From the NCBI GenBank assembly GCA_003598175.1, contig QZKN01000085.1, positions 86,156 to 150,155 on the forward strand: DNA of 64,000 nt, in the 5' to 3' direction. Both the position numbers and the translations under genes were made by a program. Positions 27,388 to 35,796 of this stretch are shown piece after piece. The number at the start of each line of letters is the position of its first letter. The stretch's first letter is position 1. The DNA comes from Candidatus Omnitrophota bacterium (GTDB lineage Bacteria; Hinthialibacterota; Hinthialibacteria; Hinthialibacterales; Hinthialibacteraceae). A model generated the notes under the pieces. The model was not told the DNA's origin. It made no database searches and was given only the letters and a program-made list of their open reading frames with translations.

Positions 27388-28434
27388 ATGGAGCTTAAAG
27401 TGGGAAAGGTGAATCAAACAATGGAACTTCTTCCTATAAGCGTCGTCGGCTTAGGCGGGTGGGGGAAAAATGTTGTCAGAAGTTTTTCGCAAACCCGACG
27501 CGCAAAATTATGCGTCCTTTGTGACGAAAACGAAGAAGTGATTGCCCGACAGGCGGTTCTGTATCCCTACGCTGCGACAACGACTCAGTATTCGGAGATT
27601 CTTGCCGAATCGAATATCCATGCCGTTGCTTTGGTCACTCCTTCCCCCTCCCATTTCAATCTCGCAGTGCAGGCTCTCAACGCCGGAAAACATGTTTTTG
27701 TTGAAAAACCGTTGTCGCTCACAGTTGGTGACGCAAAGGAATTGGTTGCGCTCGCCGAGAAAAAACAACGAGTGGTAATGGTAGGTCATTTGTTGGAATA
27801 CCACCCTGCCGTCAATTTATTGAAATCGTTGATCCAAACAGGCGAATTGGGCGATATCCATTACATCTATTCCCATCGCCTCAATCTCGGCGTGGTTCGC
27901 TTGGAAGAAAACGCGCTCTGGTCTCTCGCTCCCCATGATATTTCCGTGGTTTTGTATTTGTTGGGAAAAGAACCGACGCATGTTACGGCAGTGGGACAAT
28001 CCTATCTCAATCCGGGTGTGGAGGATGTCGTCTTTTTGAATTTGCGATTCGGCGAGGAGCATATGGCCCAGATTCATGTCTCCTGGCTCGATCCACACAA
28101 AGAAAGAAAAGTGGTTATCGTCGGCTCCAAACGAATGGCCGTTTTCGATGACATGCATCCCAGCGAGAAAGTACGCATATTCGACAAAAGCGCCAATGTG
28201 AAAATCGGAACCGCCAATTATGTGGAATCGATCACGGTGCGCCACGGTGAAATCCGTAGTCTGATCGTTCCCAATCAGGAACCGCTCCTGAGTGAAACGC
28301 AACACTTCGTCGATTGTGTTTTGGATGGCAAAACACCACGCAGCGACGCTCATGACGGATTGCGAGTCGTAAAAATTCTGGATGCGGCGACTCGTTCTTT
28401 GCACCAAAATGGAATGCCGGTGGAGATACTATGA
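27388..28434 (+). CDS. wlbA: WlbA/WbpB-type UDP-GlcNAcA 3-dehydrogenase (Gfo/Idh)
   Basis: A 348-residue Gfo/Idh oxidoreductase with VVGLGGWGKNVVRSF (Rossmann), the HVFVEKPLSL catalytic-lysine motif and GHLLEYHPAV. It is followed, with an ATGA overlap, by a fused WlbB-WlbC gene, the acetyltransferase and aminotransferase that act after WlbA in making UDP-2,3-diacetamido-2,3-dideoxy-glucuronic acid. WlbA oxidises C3 of UDP-GlcNAcA. The start at 27388 gives 11 extra residues ahead of a possible Met at 27421. No WbpA-type UDP-GlcNAc 6-dehydrogenase is visible in the window, so UDP-GlcNAcA must be made elsewhere. Confidence 0.8.
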   Translation: MELKVGKVNQTMELLPISVVGLGGWGKNVVRSFSQTRRAKLCVLCDENEEVIARQAVLYPYAATTTQYSEILAESNIHAVALVTPSPSHFNLAVQALNAGKHVFVEKPLSLTVGDAKELVALAEKKQRVVMVGHLLEYHPAVNLLKSLIQTGELGDIHYIYSHRLNLGVVRLEENALWSLAPHDISVVLYLLGKEPTHVTAVGQSYLNPGVEDVVFLNLRFGEEHMAQIHVSWLDPHKERKVVIVGSKRMAVFDDMHPSEKVRIFDKSANVKIGTANYVESITVRHGEIRSLIVPNQEPLLSETQHFVDCVLDGKTPRSDAHDGLRVVKILDAATRSLHQNGMPVEIL

Positions 28435-30143
28435 CCGACTACAACAATGTTTTTATTCACGAAACCGCCGTTGTTGATGATCATGTGGAAATCGGAGAGG
28501 GGACGAAAGTATGGCATTTTACACACGTCATGTCCGGCGCAAAAATTGGTAAAAAATGTTCGTTGGGTCAAAATGTGAACATAGCCGGACGCGCCGTTCT
28601 TGGGAACAACGTCAAAGTGCAGAATAATGTCAGTATTTATGACGAAGTGATTCTCGAAGACGACGTATTCTGCGGTCCGTCCATGGTGTTTACCAACGTG
28701 ATCAATCCGCGCGCGCATATTATCCGCAAACACGAATATATGCCAACGCTGGTAAAACGAGGCGCCAGCTTGGGCGCGAACAGCACGATTGTGTGCGGCG
28801 TAACCATCGGCGAATACGCTTTTGTCGGCGCCGGCGCGGTGGTCGTCAAAGACGTGCTCCCTTATGCGCTTGTTGTCGGCGTTCCGGCTCGACAAACCGG
28901 CTGGATGTGTTCCTGCGGTATGCGCTTGACGTTTATAGGGAAAACGGCGATTTGCTCGGATTGTGGAAAACAGTACGAAATGAAATCGGAACAGGAAATT
29001 CAGGAAATTGTACCCTCGGATAAACCAACGCACGTTCCACTGTTGGATTTGCAGGCGCAATACAAAACCATTCGACACGAAATCGAACCCGCCATCCGTG
29101 AAGTATGCGAAAAACAAATGTTCATCTTGGGTCCGAAAGTGACGGAACTGGAACAAGCCATCGCATCGTATTCGCAAACCAAATTTGCCATCGGCGTTTC
29201 TTCCGGCACCGATGCGATTCTCGTCGCTTTGATGGGACTCGATATCGGCCCCGGCGATGAAGTAATCACCACGCCGTTTACGTTTTTCGCCACTGCCGGC
29301 TGTGTTTCCCGCCTTGGCGCCCGACCGGTTTTCGTCGATATCGAACCGGATACTTTTAACCTCGATCCAGGCCGCATCGAAGAAAAAATTACGGCGAAAA
29401 CGAAGGCTATCTTATGCGTTCATCTGTTCGGCCAATGCTGCGACATGTCTCCGCTTTTGACCATTGCCAGCAAACATTCCTTAGCCGTTGTGGAGGATGC
29501 GGCGCAGTCAATCGGGGCCGAATGGGAAGGAAAACGCGCCGGTTCGATTGGCGATGTCGGGTGTTTTTCGTTTTTCCCTTCGAAAAACCTGGGCGCATTC
29601 GGCGACGGCGGTATGGTGGTCGCCAACCGCGAGGATTTGGCCGAACGAATCCACATCCTGCGCACGCATGGATCTAAACCGAAATATTATCATAAGATCA
29701 TCGGGGGGAATTTCCGACTGGACGCGATACAGGCCGTCGTTCTTGCCGTTAAACTGAGGCATCTCGATGACTGGACGAAAAAACGTCAGGAAAATGCGGA
29801 AGATTATAACCGGTTGTTTACTCAGGCCGGACTCGCAAATGGTGCGGTGACGCTGCCGGCCGTCAAGCAGTCGCGCCATATTTTCAATCAATATACGATT
29901 CGAGCCAAACAACGCGACGAGTTGATGCATTATTTGAAGGATAATAAGATCGGTTGTGAGATTTATTACCCCGTTCCGATGCATTTGCAGGAATGCTTCG
30001 CTTCGCTGGGATACCATAAAGGAGATTTTCCCAATGCGGAACTCGCCGCAGAGGAAGCGCTTTCCCTCCCCATTTATCCCGAGATTTCATCGGCGCAAAA
30101 AGAATTGGTGGTGCAAAAAATCAAGGAATTTTATGAACGATAA
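28431..30143 (+). CDS. WlbB acetyltransferase - WlbC aminotransferase fusion
   Basis: A 570-residue bifunctional protein. Residues 1-~165 form a left-handed beta-helix acyltransferase (hexapeptide repeats, GVTIGEYAFVGAGAVV, then VVGVPARQTGW), i.e. WlbB/WbpD. Residues ~160-185 contain a four-Cys zinc-ribbon-like stretch (CSCGMRL...CSDCGKQY). Residues ~195-570 are a DegT/StrS aminotransferase, WlbC/WbpE, with the PLP Lys in FSFFPSKNLGAFGDGG and VVEDAAQSIGAEW. Normally these are two separate proteins. In the pathway the aminotransferase acts first and the acetyltransferase second, so the fusion would channel the 3-amino intermediate. The frame is uninterrupted. Confidence 0.85.
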   Translation: MTDYNNVFIHETAVVDDHVEIGEGTKVWHFTHVMSGAKIGKKCSLGQNVNIAGRAVLGNNVKVQNNVSIYDEVILEDDVFCGPSMVFTNVINPRAHIIRKHEYMPTLVKRGASLGANSTIVCGVTIGEYAFVGAGAVVVKDVLPYALVVGVPARQTGWMCSCGMRLTFIGKTAICSDCGKQYEMKSEQEIQEIVPSDKPTHVPLLDLQAQYKTIRHEIEPAIREVCEKQMFILGPKVTELEQAIASYSQTKFAIGVSSGTDAILVALMGLDIGPGDEVITTPFTFFATAGCVSRLGARPVFVDIEPDTFNLDPGRIEEKITAKTKAILCVHLFGQCCDMSPLLTIASKHSLAVVEDAAQSIGAEWEGKRAGSIGDVGCFSFFPSKNLGAFGDGGMVVANREDLAERIHILRTHGSKPKYYHKIIGGNFRLDAIQAVVLAVKLRHLDDWTKKRQENAEDYNRLFTQAGLANGAVTLPAVKQSRHIFNQYTIRAKQRDELMHYLKDNKIGCEIYYPVPMHLQECFASLGYHKGDFPNAELAAEEALSLPIYPEISSAQKELVVQKIKEFYER

Positions 30144-30181
30144 GTTTTTTCAAATAGATTCAAGTGTCAATTCGGACAAAC

Positions 30182-30212
30182 GGGCAGGTTGCGGACCTGC
30201 TCTCTTTTTTTA
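30182..30212 (+). terminator. Rho-independent terminator
   Basis: GCAGGT-tgcgg-ACCTGC stem (8 bp with one G-T pair and one more G-C pair) followed by a T-rich run of about eight. It lies 40 bp after the WlbB-WlbC stop and just before the next glycosyltransferase, so it probably ends the long surface-glycan transcript. Confidence 0.7.
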
Positions 30213-30230
30213 ATAACCGGACGAAAAACT

Positions 30231-31340
30231 ATGACGGCCGATGTCGCATTTGTGATCAGCGATTTGGGGAGCGGCGGCGCTCAGCGCGTTTTAACAACAT
30301 TGGCGAATTCATGGGCGCGCGCCGGTCGTAAAATTTGTATCATCACCTTCTCCACACCCGAAAACGATTTTTTCCCTCTCGAGCCAACCATTCACCGGAT
30401 TGTGATTGATGGAATGAGCGCCTCCTCGAATCCTTTTTCCGCTGTTTTTTTTAATTTGAAAAGAATTATAAGAATAAGGCGGGCGATCAAGAAATCCGGC
30501 GCTCCCATTGTCGTGGGATTTGTTGGCTCAACCAATGTTTTAGTGATTTTTGCCGCGATTGGCCTCCATCTGCGTGTGGTGATTTCAGAACGAAACGATC
30601 CCGCGCGGCAATCGCTGGGGACATTGTGGGATTTCCTGCGCCGGCATGTATATCGTTACGCCGATGTCGTGACCGCCAATACGCGCGGCGCGTTGGAAAC
30701 GTTAGCAAAGTTCGTTCCATCTGCCAAACTGGCGTTGGTTCCCAACCTTTTATCCATCCCCGAATTGAATCAGGCCTCTCAAAAACGCTCAGCCCTACTC
30801 GCCGTGGGGCGCCTTTCTCATCAAAAAGCCTATGACATCTTGCTGGCTGCATTTGCTGAAGTTTCTTCCCATTTTCCCCATTGGCGTCTGGAGATCGTCG
30901 GCGAGGGGGAATTAAGAGAAAATTTGAAAGAGATGGCGAACCAGTTGGGCATCTCACAAAACGTAATCTGGCGCGGACATCAATCCAATCCGTTCGTTTT
31001 TTATCGAAAAACGGAAATCTTCGTACTGGCATCCCGCTATGAAGGGATGCCGAACGCCATGCTCGAAGCGATGGTTTGCGGGATGCCCGTGATTGTTACC
31101 GATGCTTCCCCCGGTCCGCTCGAATACGTGAAGCACGAAAAAACGGGCCTGGTCGTTCCTGTGGAAAATGTGCAACTTTTATCCGATGCGATGATGCGCT
31201 TGATTCGGGATACAGACTTGCGAAAGCGATTAGGGCAAGCCGGAAAGGAACGTGTTGCCGAATGTGAAATCCGTCATGGCTTGCCGGTGTGGGAACATGT
31301 GCTCGGTCTTCCGACAATATCCATATCAAAAATGGATTGA
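30231..31340 (+). CDS. Glycosyltransferase family 4
   Basis: GT-B enzyme of about 369 aa from ATG 30231. The longer TTG start at 30189 lies inside the terminator. The N-terminus has ISDLGSGGAQRVLTTLA, the hallmark of GT4 enzymes working on amino-sugar acceptors. The donor domain has AVGRLSHQKAYDILLAAF and the EX7E region SRYEGMPNAMLEAMVCGMPVIVTDA, with GPLEYVKHEKTGLVVPV. It is likely the last gene of the glycan region, transcribed after the terminator either by read-through or from its own promoter. Confidence 0.88.
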   Translation: MTADVAFVISDLGSGGAQRVLTTLANSWARAGRKICIITFSTPENDFFPLEPTIHRIVIDGMSASSNPFSAVFFNLKRIIRIRRAIKKSGAPIVVGFVGSTNVLVIFAAIGLHLRVVISERNDPARQSLGTLWDFLRRHVYRYADVVTANTRGALETLAKFVPSAKLALVPNLLSIPELNQASQKRSALLAVGRLSHQKAYDILLAAFAEVSSHFPHWRLEIVGEGELRENLKEMANQLGISQNVIWRGHQSNPFVFYRKTEIFVLASRYEGMPNAMLEAMVCGMPVIVTDASPGPLEYVKHEKTGLVVPVENVQLLSDAMMRLIRDTDLRKRLGQAGKERVAECEIRHGLPVWEHVLGLPTISISKMD

Positions 31341-31634
31341 TTGCAACACGCATTAATCTTATCAGTCGTTTGCCGGAACAAGTACCCGGTATCCTGCGTT
31401 GATCCCATAATTCCCTTCCTTCCTCAAATCTTGTCTTTCTAACACAAATTAATCGCGATCCTGTTTTCATTTTAGCCCGGAGGTCTGTCCGAAATGGGAG
31501 AATGCTGTCCTGTTCGCTCGGATGTCTAGATTACTCGCAAAACCGGTTGTTGAATAAACCGGTCTGGCCTTTTGAAACGGTATTCGTGTGATAAAATTTA
31601 AGTATCCCGAAGTAATGAATAGGGGGCAATTTGC
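31341..31634. other. Intergenic region, no gene seen
   Basis: About 290 bp between the last glycosyltransferase and the CheY gene. I found no convincing ORF, RNA or strong promoter. A short palindromic AACCGGTT / AACCGGT pair occurs near 31540-31562. Confidence 0.5.
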
Positions 31635-31994
31635 ATGAGCACGATCATGATTGTAGACGATGCCGCATTTATGAGGGCCACGTTGAAAGATATTTTGGTC
31701 AAAGCCGGTCATGAAGTCATATACGAAGCGCAAAATGGAAAAGATGCGGTTAAAAATTATAAACGCTATCAACCGGATATCGTGACCATGGACATCACGA
31801 TGCCGGAAATGAATGGCATTGAAGCGCTGAAACAACTGAAAGAACTTGATCAAGAGGTAAAAGTCATCATGATCACTGCCGTTGGACAGCAGGCGAATGT
31901 GATGGAAGCGTTGCGATTGGGCGCGAAGGATTTTATCGTCAAACCGTTTCAGCCCGATCGCGTCAAGGAAGCGTTGATGATGAGTTTGGCCTAA
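31635..31994 (+). CDS. CheY-like single-domain response regulator
   Basis: A 119-residue receiver domain with all switch residues: the acidic pair D8-D9 (MIVDDAAFMR), phospho-acceptor D53 (TMDITMPEMNG), T81 and K103 (FIVKPF). There is no output domain, as in CheY. Start ATG 31635 with GGGGCAA upstream. No kinase, receptor or CheA gene is nearby, so its partner must be elsewhere. The sequence is closest in style to the CheY-type regulators paired with PAS/GGDEF or motility systems, but the role cannot be told from context. Confidence 0.88.
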   Translation: MSTIMIVDDAAFMRATLKDILVKAGHEVIYEAQNGKDAVKNYKRYQPDIVTMDITMPEMNGIEALKQLKELDQEVKVIMITAVGQQANVMEALRLGAKDFIVKPFQPDRVKEALMMSLA

Positions 31995-32149
31995 ACGCGG
32001 CGGATTCTTGATTTGTTGCGATATTCGTTTCCCGGAATTGTATCGGCCATATTCGCCGCTCGGTGTGCAATTGATGTTGCCTTCGTTTCACAACACGCAG
32101 CAGAAAAAAGGTTCCATCCATCCCCAAATCATGCCTCCCACCGCCCAGG

Positions 32150-32455
32150 CGCGGGCGGCGACGAATTAATTATTTGTTCATCTCGCTCAAAAATTCCTGC
32201 GCTCCACGCAGTTGGCAAAACCGTTTTATCACCCCTGACGGTCTCATCGCGGACGAACTCAAACTGGATCGGCCGGGCGTGATGGTGAATCTCGTCGATA
32301 CCACCAAATAATATTACGATGCGAGTCGTCCCTGCCGCACGGATTGCATCAACGGGAAATGGAACAGCGGCGAACTCGTTGAGGATCCGCGTTCGGAAAA
32401 CCGTTGGCAACAACCGTCAATGTTATTGATCACACTACGAATCGACGCGGATTGA
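32150..32455 (+). pseudogene. Decayed coding sequence (family not recognised)
   Basis: Between the CheY and GH127 genes are reading-frame pieces that look coding but are broken. One frame reads FITPDGLIADELKLDRPGV and VNLVDTTK up to TAA at ~32309. The same frame then continues after the stop with SRPCRTDCINGKWNSGELVE. A second frame just upstream (LFVHLAQKFLRSTQLAKPFY) seems to feed into it by a frameshift. No start codon is clear. I infer a gene remnant. The parent family is unknown. The rest of 31995-32532 shows no other gene. Confidence 0.3.
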
Positions 32456-32532
32456 ATGTATCGTGAATAGAGATTGACGAGAAGTATGATCAGGGCGCAC
32501 AATAGTGGAATCATGCCATCCTTTTTGGGAGA

Positions 32533-34500
32533 ATGTTTATGAAATCACGTTTTGTTTTTATTTCGATAGTGATGCTGATGAACTATTTTTCCTTTCATAC
32601 CGTGTTTGCCAATAACACGAATTATCTCGTGAATCGCGAACCTCTTTTGCAGACTCAATTTGTCAGCCTGCCGCTGGGGGCAGTCAAACCGGCGGGATGG
32701 TTGAAGGATCAATTGACCATTCAAGCCGAGGGATTAACCGGACATCTCGATGAATTCTGGCCTTCGCTGGCAAAATCCGCCTGGAAGGGCGATGAAGAAG
32801 GCGAGGCGTGGGAACGAGGCCCTTATTACTTGGATGGTTTGGTCCCTCTCGCCTATTTGTTGGAGGATCAGCGACTCATCGACAAAGCCAAAATCTATAT
32901 CGAATGGATCCTGAACAGCGGGCAGCCGGATGGATGGTTTGGGCCGGCAAAAAATAAGGATCGCTGGCCATTGGCCGTGGCCATGAAAGTATTGACGCAA
33001 TATCACGAAGCCGCCAACGACGCCCGCGTTCTTCCACTATTGAAAAATTATTTCACCTTCCTGAAAAACAATCCGCCCGACTGGCCGGATAAGGAATGGC
33101 GCGGCGTGCGCGCCATGGAAAATGCGGTTACAGCCTATTGGCTCTATCGCCGAACCGGCGACCCGCTTATTTTGGATGTGGTGGATTCCATTTTCAACAA
33201 TAGCTTCGATTGGACGAATTATTTCTCGAATTTCCCCTATCCTACGGAGGTCTTAAAAAAAGGTATTCAATACGGCCACCCCAGCCACGTCGTCAATATC
33301 GCCATGGCGATCAAACACCCCGGCGTCTGGTACCAGCAATCGCGCGATGAAAAACATAAAAATGCCGTTGCCGCCGGATTGAAAAGTCTCGACCAGTATC
33401 ATGGTCAGGTAACCGGCCGCTTTTCCGGCGACGAACACCTCGCCGGTTTGCGCCCGACGCAGGGCACGGAATTGTGCGGCGTGGTGGAGTTCATGTTTTC
33501 GTTGGAAAAACTGATCGAAGCGCTCGGCGATCCCCGATTGGCGGACCGGTTGGAATTGCTTGCCTACAACGCCAATCCCGGAACCTGCACGCCCGATTAT
33601 TGGGCGCATCAATACGATCAGCAGGCCAATCAGGTTCTCTGCACCATCGACAAGCGGGAATGGAGCACGAACAGCGATACATCCAACATCTACGGCCTGG
33701 AGCCGAATTTTGGCTGCTGCACGGCGAATATGCATCAGGGTTGGCCAAAATTCGTCTCGCACATGTGGATGGCCACGCAGGATAATGGCCTTGCCGCCAT
33801 TTGTTACGGCCCCAGCCAGGTGAAAGCAAAAGTGGCAAATGGCGTGAACGTGACAATTCTTGAAGAAACCGAGTATCCCTTCGACGGACGTATTCATTTA
33901 ACCGTGCAGCTCGATCAACCGGTGAATTTCAGCCTGTATCTGCGCGTGCCGGCTTGGGCGGATGGAGCGACGTTGAACGTGAGTGGCAAGAAAATGCCCG
34001 TCGATGCCGGCACGTTCGCCGCCGTGACGCGCCTATGGAAAGCCGGCGACTCCATCGAGTTGAATTTGCCGATGAAAATCCGAACCGAAACCCGCTACAA
34101 CAACGCCGTTTCCATAATACGCGGACCCATTTATTATTCCCTCAAAATCGGAGAACAGTTTGAAGCCATCAAAAAATATCATGAAACGCTGCCGGTCACG
34201 GATTGGGCGGTGTATCCCACTACAAAATGGAACTACGGGTTGATCCTCGATCGAGAAAATCCGGAAAACTCGCTCACCGTGCAGACGAACCTGATCAGCA
34301 AGATTCCCTTCGAGCACGATAACGTTCCGGTGGTATTGAAAGCGAAGGGAAAATTGATTCCCCCATGGACTCTCGTAAACAATTCCGCCGGAGAAACGCC
34401 GGCAAGTCCCGTAGTCTCGGATCAACCGGCTGAGGATTTGGAATTGATCCCTTACGGCTGCACACGTTTGCGGATTACGGAATTTCCGGTGGTGGAGTGA
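32533..34500 (+). CDS. GH127-family beta-L-arabinofuranosidase-like secreted protein
   Basis: A 655-residue protein with a signal peptide (basic start, hydrophobic stretch SIVMLMNYFSF, cleavage near VFAN). The catalytic (alpha/alpha)6 barrel follows (WERGPYYLDGLVPLAYLL, WKGDEEGEAW) and then beta-sandwich domains. The key metal/nucleophile segment FGCCTANMHQGWPK is complete with its paired Cys. Members of DUF1680/GH127 remove L-arabinofuranose or related sugars from plant or bacterial glycans. It has no carbohydrate neighbours except a Gfo/Idh protein a few kb on. The start could also be ATG 32539. Confidence 0.88.
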   Translation: MFMKSRFVFISIVMLMNYFSFHTVFANNTNYLVNREPLLQTQFVSLPLGAVKPAGWLKDQLTIQAEGLTGHLDEFWPSLAKSAWKGDEEGEAWERGPYYLDGLVPLAYLLEDQRLIDKAKIYIEWILNSGQPDGWFGPAKNKDRWPLAVAMKVLTQYHEAANDARVLPLLKNYFTFLKNNPPDWPDKEWRGVRAMENAVTAYWLYRRTGDPLILDVVDSIFNNSFDWTNYFSNFPYPTEVLKKGIQYGHPSHVVNIAMAIKHPGVWYQQSRDEKHKNAVAAGLKSLDQYHGQVTGRFSGDEHLAGLRPTQGTELCGVVEFMFSLEKLIEALGDPRLADRLELLAYNANPGTCTPDYWAHQYDQQANQVLCTIDKREWSTNSDTSNIYGLEPNFGCCTANMHQGWPKFVSHMWMATQDNGLAAICYGPSQVKAKVANGVNVTILEETEYPFDGRIHLTVQLDQPVNFSLYLRVPAWADGATLNVSGKKMPVDAGTFAAVTRLWKAGDSIELNLPMKIRTETRYNNAVSIIRGPIYYSLKIGEQFEAIKKYHETLPVTDWAVYPTTKWNYGLILDRENPENSLTVQTNLISKIPFEHDNVPVVLKAKGKLIPPWTLVNNSAGETPASPVVSDQPAEDLELIPYGCTRLRITEFPVVE

Positions 34501-34540
34501 TGCTTTTTTTCAACATTGAAAACAGAAAGTAGGATAGAAT

Positions 34541-34581
34541 TTGATGTATCCTGTCTAGCATGTGTAATTGTTTGACAGGAT
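34541..34581 (+). promoter_or_regulatory. Promoter with operator-like inverted repeat before BrnT/CopG
   Basis: An 8-bp perfect inverted repeat, ATCCTGTC (34548-34555) and GACAGGAT (34574-34581), brackets a possible TTGATG - 17 bp - GTAATT promoter and lies 18 bp before the toxin start. This placement fits autoregulation by the ribbon-helix-helix antitoxin encoded downstream. The repeat is seen directly. Its function is inferred. Confidence 0.4.
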
Positions 34582-34598
34582 GATTAAATAGAAAAAAG

Positions 34599-34904
34599 GT
34601 GGATGAGGATTCGAAATTGAATCTTTATGAAGTCATATGGAAAGAAGAATTCGTTGAAAAAATCGCAGCAAAGCATGGTGTTACCTGCGATGAAGTTGAA
34701 GAAGTGTTATTCTCACGACCTCATGTGTGTTTGATCGAGAAGGGACATGTGAAAGGTGAAAATTTATACGTAGCTTATGGACAAACCCAGGCGGGAAGAT
34801 ATTTGGTTGTATTCTTTGTATGTAAACAAAGAATAAGGGCTTTACCAATTTCAGCCCGCAACATGACCAAAGCAGAACAAAGGTACTATAATGCACAAAA
34901 GTGA
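34599..34904 (+). CDS. BrnT-like toxin
   Basis: A 101-residue RelE-fold toxin of the BrnT group. It has WKEEFVEKIAAKHGVTCDEVEEVLF at the N-terminus, the GENLYVAYGQTQAGRYLVVFF beta core and the LPISARNMTKAEQRYY C-terminus. That ending matches BrnT proteins (family 'ISAR.m...Er..Y'). The start is GTG 34599, the only reasonable start in frame. The gene overlaps the downstream antitoxin by 14 bp, toxin first as in brnTA. Family knowledge: BrnT is a ribonuclease that blocks translation. Confidence 0.78.
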   Translation: MDEDSKLNLYEVIWKEEFVEKIAAKHGVTCDEVEEVLFSRPHVCLIEKGHVKGENLYVAYGQTQAGRYLVVFFVCKQRIRALPISARNMTKAEQRYYNAQK

Positions 34905-35160
34905 ACCAACCGATCCAATACCGGAAACGTTTACCGGTTATGAAGAAGCGGCGGAGTTTTGGGATTCGCATGATACGACGGATTATCCCGATGCGTTCCG
35001 CACAATAGAAGTAGTGAGTGAATTCAGGCAACGTAGTTATGAGATTGAAATTGATGCCGATGTGATTGCGACGCTTCGCACGCATGCCCGTCGAAAAGGG
35101 ATTTCACCGACGCACTTGGCAAACGATCTTCTACGGCGGCAACTCACCTCGATAAAATGA
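34891..35160 (+). CDS. CopG/BrnA-type antitoxin
   Basis: An 89-residue protein whose N-terminus (PETFTGYEEAAEFWDSHDTTDY) is the conserved tag of CopG-type antitoxins paired with BrnT-like toxins. The C-terminus (RSYEIEIDADVIATLRTHARRKGISPTHLANDLL) has the ribbon-helix-helix layout: a short strand then two helices. It would bind the toxin and the operator inverted repeat upstream. Overlap with the toxin gene indicates coupled translation. Confidence 0.75.
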   Translation: MHKSEPTDPIPETFTGYEEAAEFWDSHDTTDYPDAFRTIEVVSEFRQRSYEIEIDADVIATLRTHARRKGISPTHLANDLLRRQLTSIK

Positions 35161-35164
35161 ATCG

Positions 35165-35192
35165 TTGAATTGGAAGATTACTGAAATAATAT
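35165..35192 (+). promoter_or_regulatory. Putative sigma-70 promoter for orphan hicB
   Basis: TTGAAT (35165-35170), 16-bp spacer, TAATAT (35187-35192), 29 bp before the hicB start. Good match to the -35 and -10 consensus. Not tested against other candidates. Confidence 0.4.
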
Positions 35193-35220
35193 AACATAAA
35201 AGATGAGCAATGGATGATCA

Positions 35221-35439
35221 ATGAAAGATTATTACATCGATATTTTTTATAGTGTGGATGACGGGGGATATATCGCCGATATCCCTGACCTTGCTTACTG
35301 CTCCGCTTTTGGAGAGACGCCCGAAGAAGCTCTGAAAGAAGTATTGATCGCAAAGGAAACCTGGTTGGAAACCGCCAAAGCGGAGAATCGTGTCATTCCG
35401 GAGCCGATGTATCAACCGATTTACTATAAAATGGCTTGA
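35221..35439 (+). CDS. Orphan HicB-like antitoxin
   Basis: A 72-residue HicB-family protein: YYIDIFYSVDDGGYIADIPDL, then CSAFGETPEEALKEVLIAK and a Pro-rich tail (VIPEPMYQP). The whole UPF0150 fold is present and no HicA toxin gene is found on either side. It may have lost its toxin or be a solitary regulator. It differs clearly from the hicB at 7070. Its stop codon is followed, without frame change, by a nucleotidyltransferase remnant. Confidence 0.75.
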   Translation: MKDYYIDIFYSVDDGGYIADIPDLAYCSAFGETPEEALKEVLIAKETWLETAKAENRVIPEPMYQPIYYKMA

Positions 35440-35553
35440 AATCGGCTCCCAATTCGTAAGAGCATCGTATTCGGTTCACGAGCCCGAAGGAGCGCCACGC
35501 CGGATTTCGATATGGATGTTTTGGCGCTGTTGGATTGGACGTCTTTCGAATAA
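35440..35553 (+). pseudogene. Nucleotidyltransferase (MNT-type) remnant
   Basis: Directly after the hicB stop and in the same frame, 37 codons encode an MNT-like motif core: SIVFGSRARRSATPDFDM then DVLALLDW, ending at TAA (35551). The GS, ten residues, D-x-D spacing exactly fits the nucleotidyltransferase active site. There is no start codon and no C-terminal half. The downstream ~100 bp show no HEPN gene. It appears to be the remains of a HEPN-MNT module replaced or overrun during rearrangement. Confidence 0.6.
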
Positions 35554-35582
35554 TGGAAATCAAGTAGATGTAGGGTGAACTC

Positions 35583-35603
35583 AAACCGCGCCGTTTGCGG
35601 TTT
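35583..35603. repeat. Inverted repeat (7-bp stem)
   Basis: AAACCGC-gccgttt-GCGGTTT forms a perfect 7-bp stem. It is not followed by a T-run. It could be a weak terminator or recombination scar beyond the nucleotidyltransferase remnant. Confidence 0.4.
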
Positions 35604-35796
35604 AGCCCACCACTGATTCTTGCCCTTGTCAGCAGACGGTTGTAATATTTTATAACAATGAGAGATAGAATGACAAAAATAATTTCTCAAGATACTCAAA
35701 AAGTATGGGATCCTAATTTTATCGACAACGCGGATGAATCATAAGTAAAATTATAAGATTTTAAAATTAACCAAGAAATAGAAGAAAGGAATAATA

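Noticed and set aside
35658..35744. 28-codon ORF (MRDRMTKIISQ...)
   Set aside because: No ribosome site or homology signal that I can see. It may be a chance ORF or a remnant in the toxin-antitoxin island.
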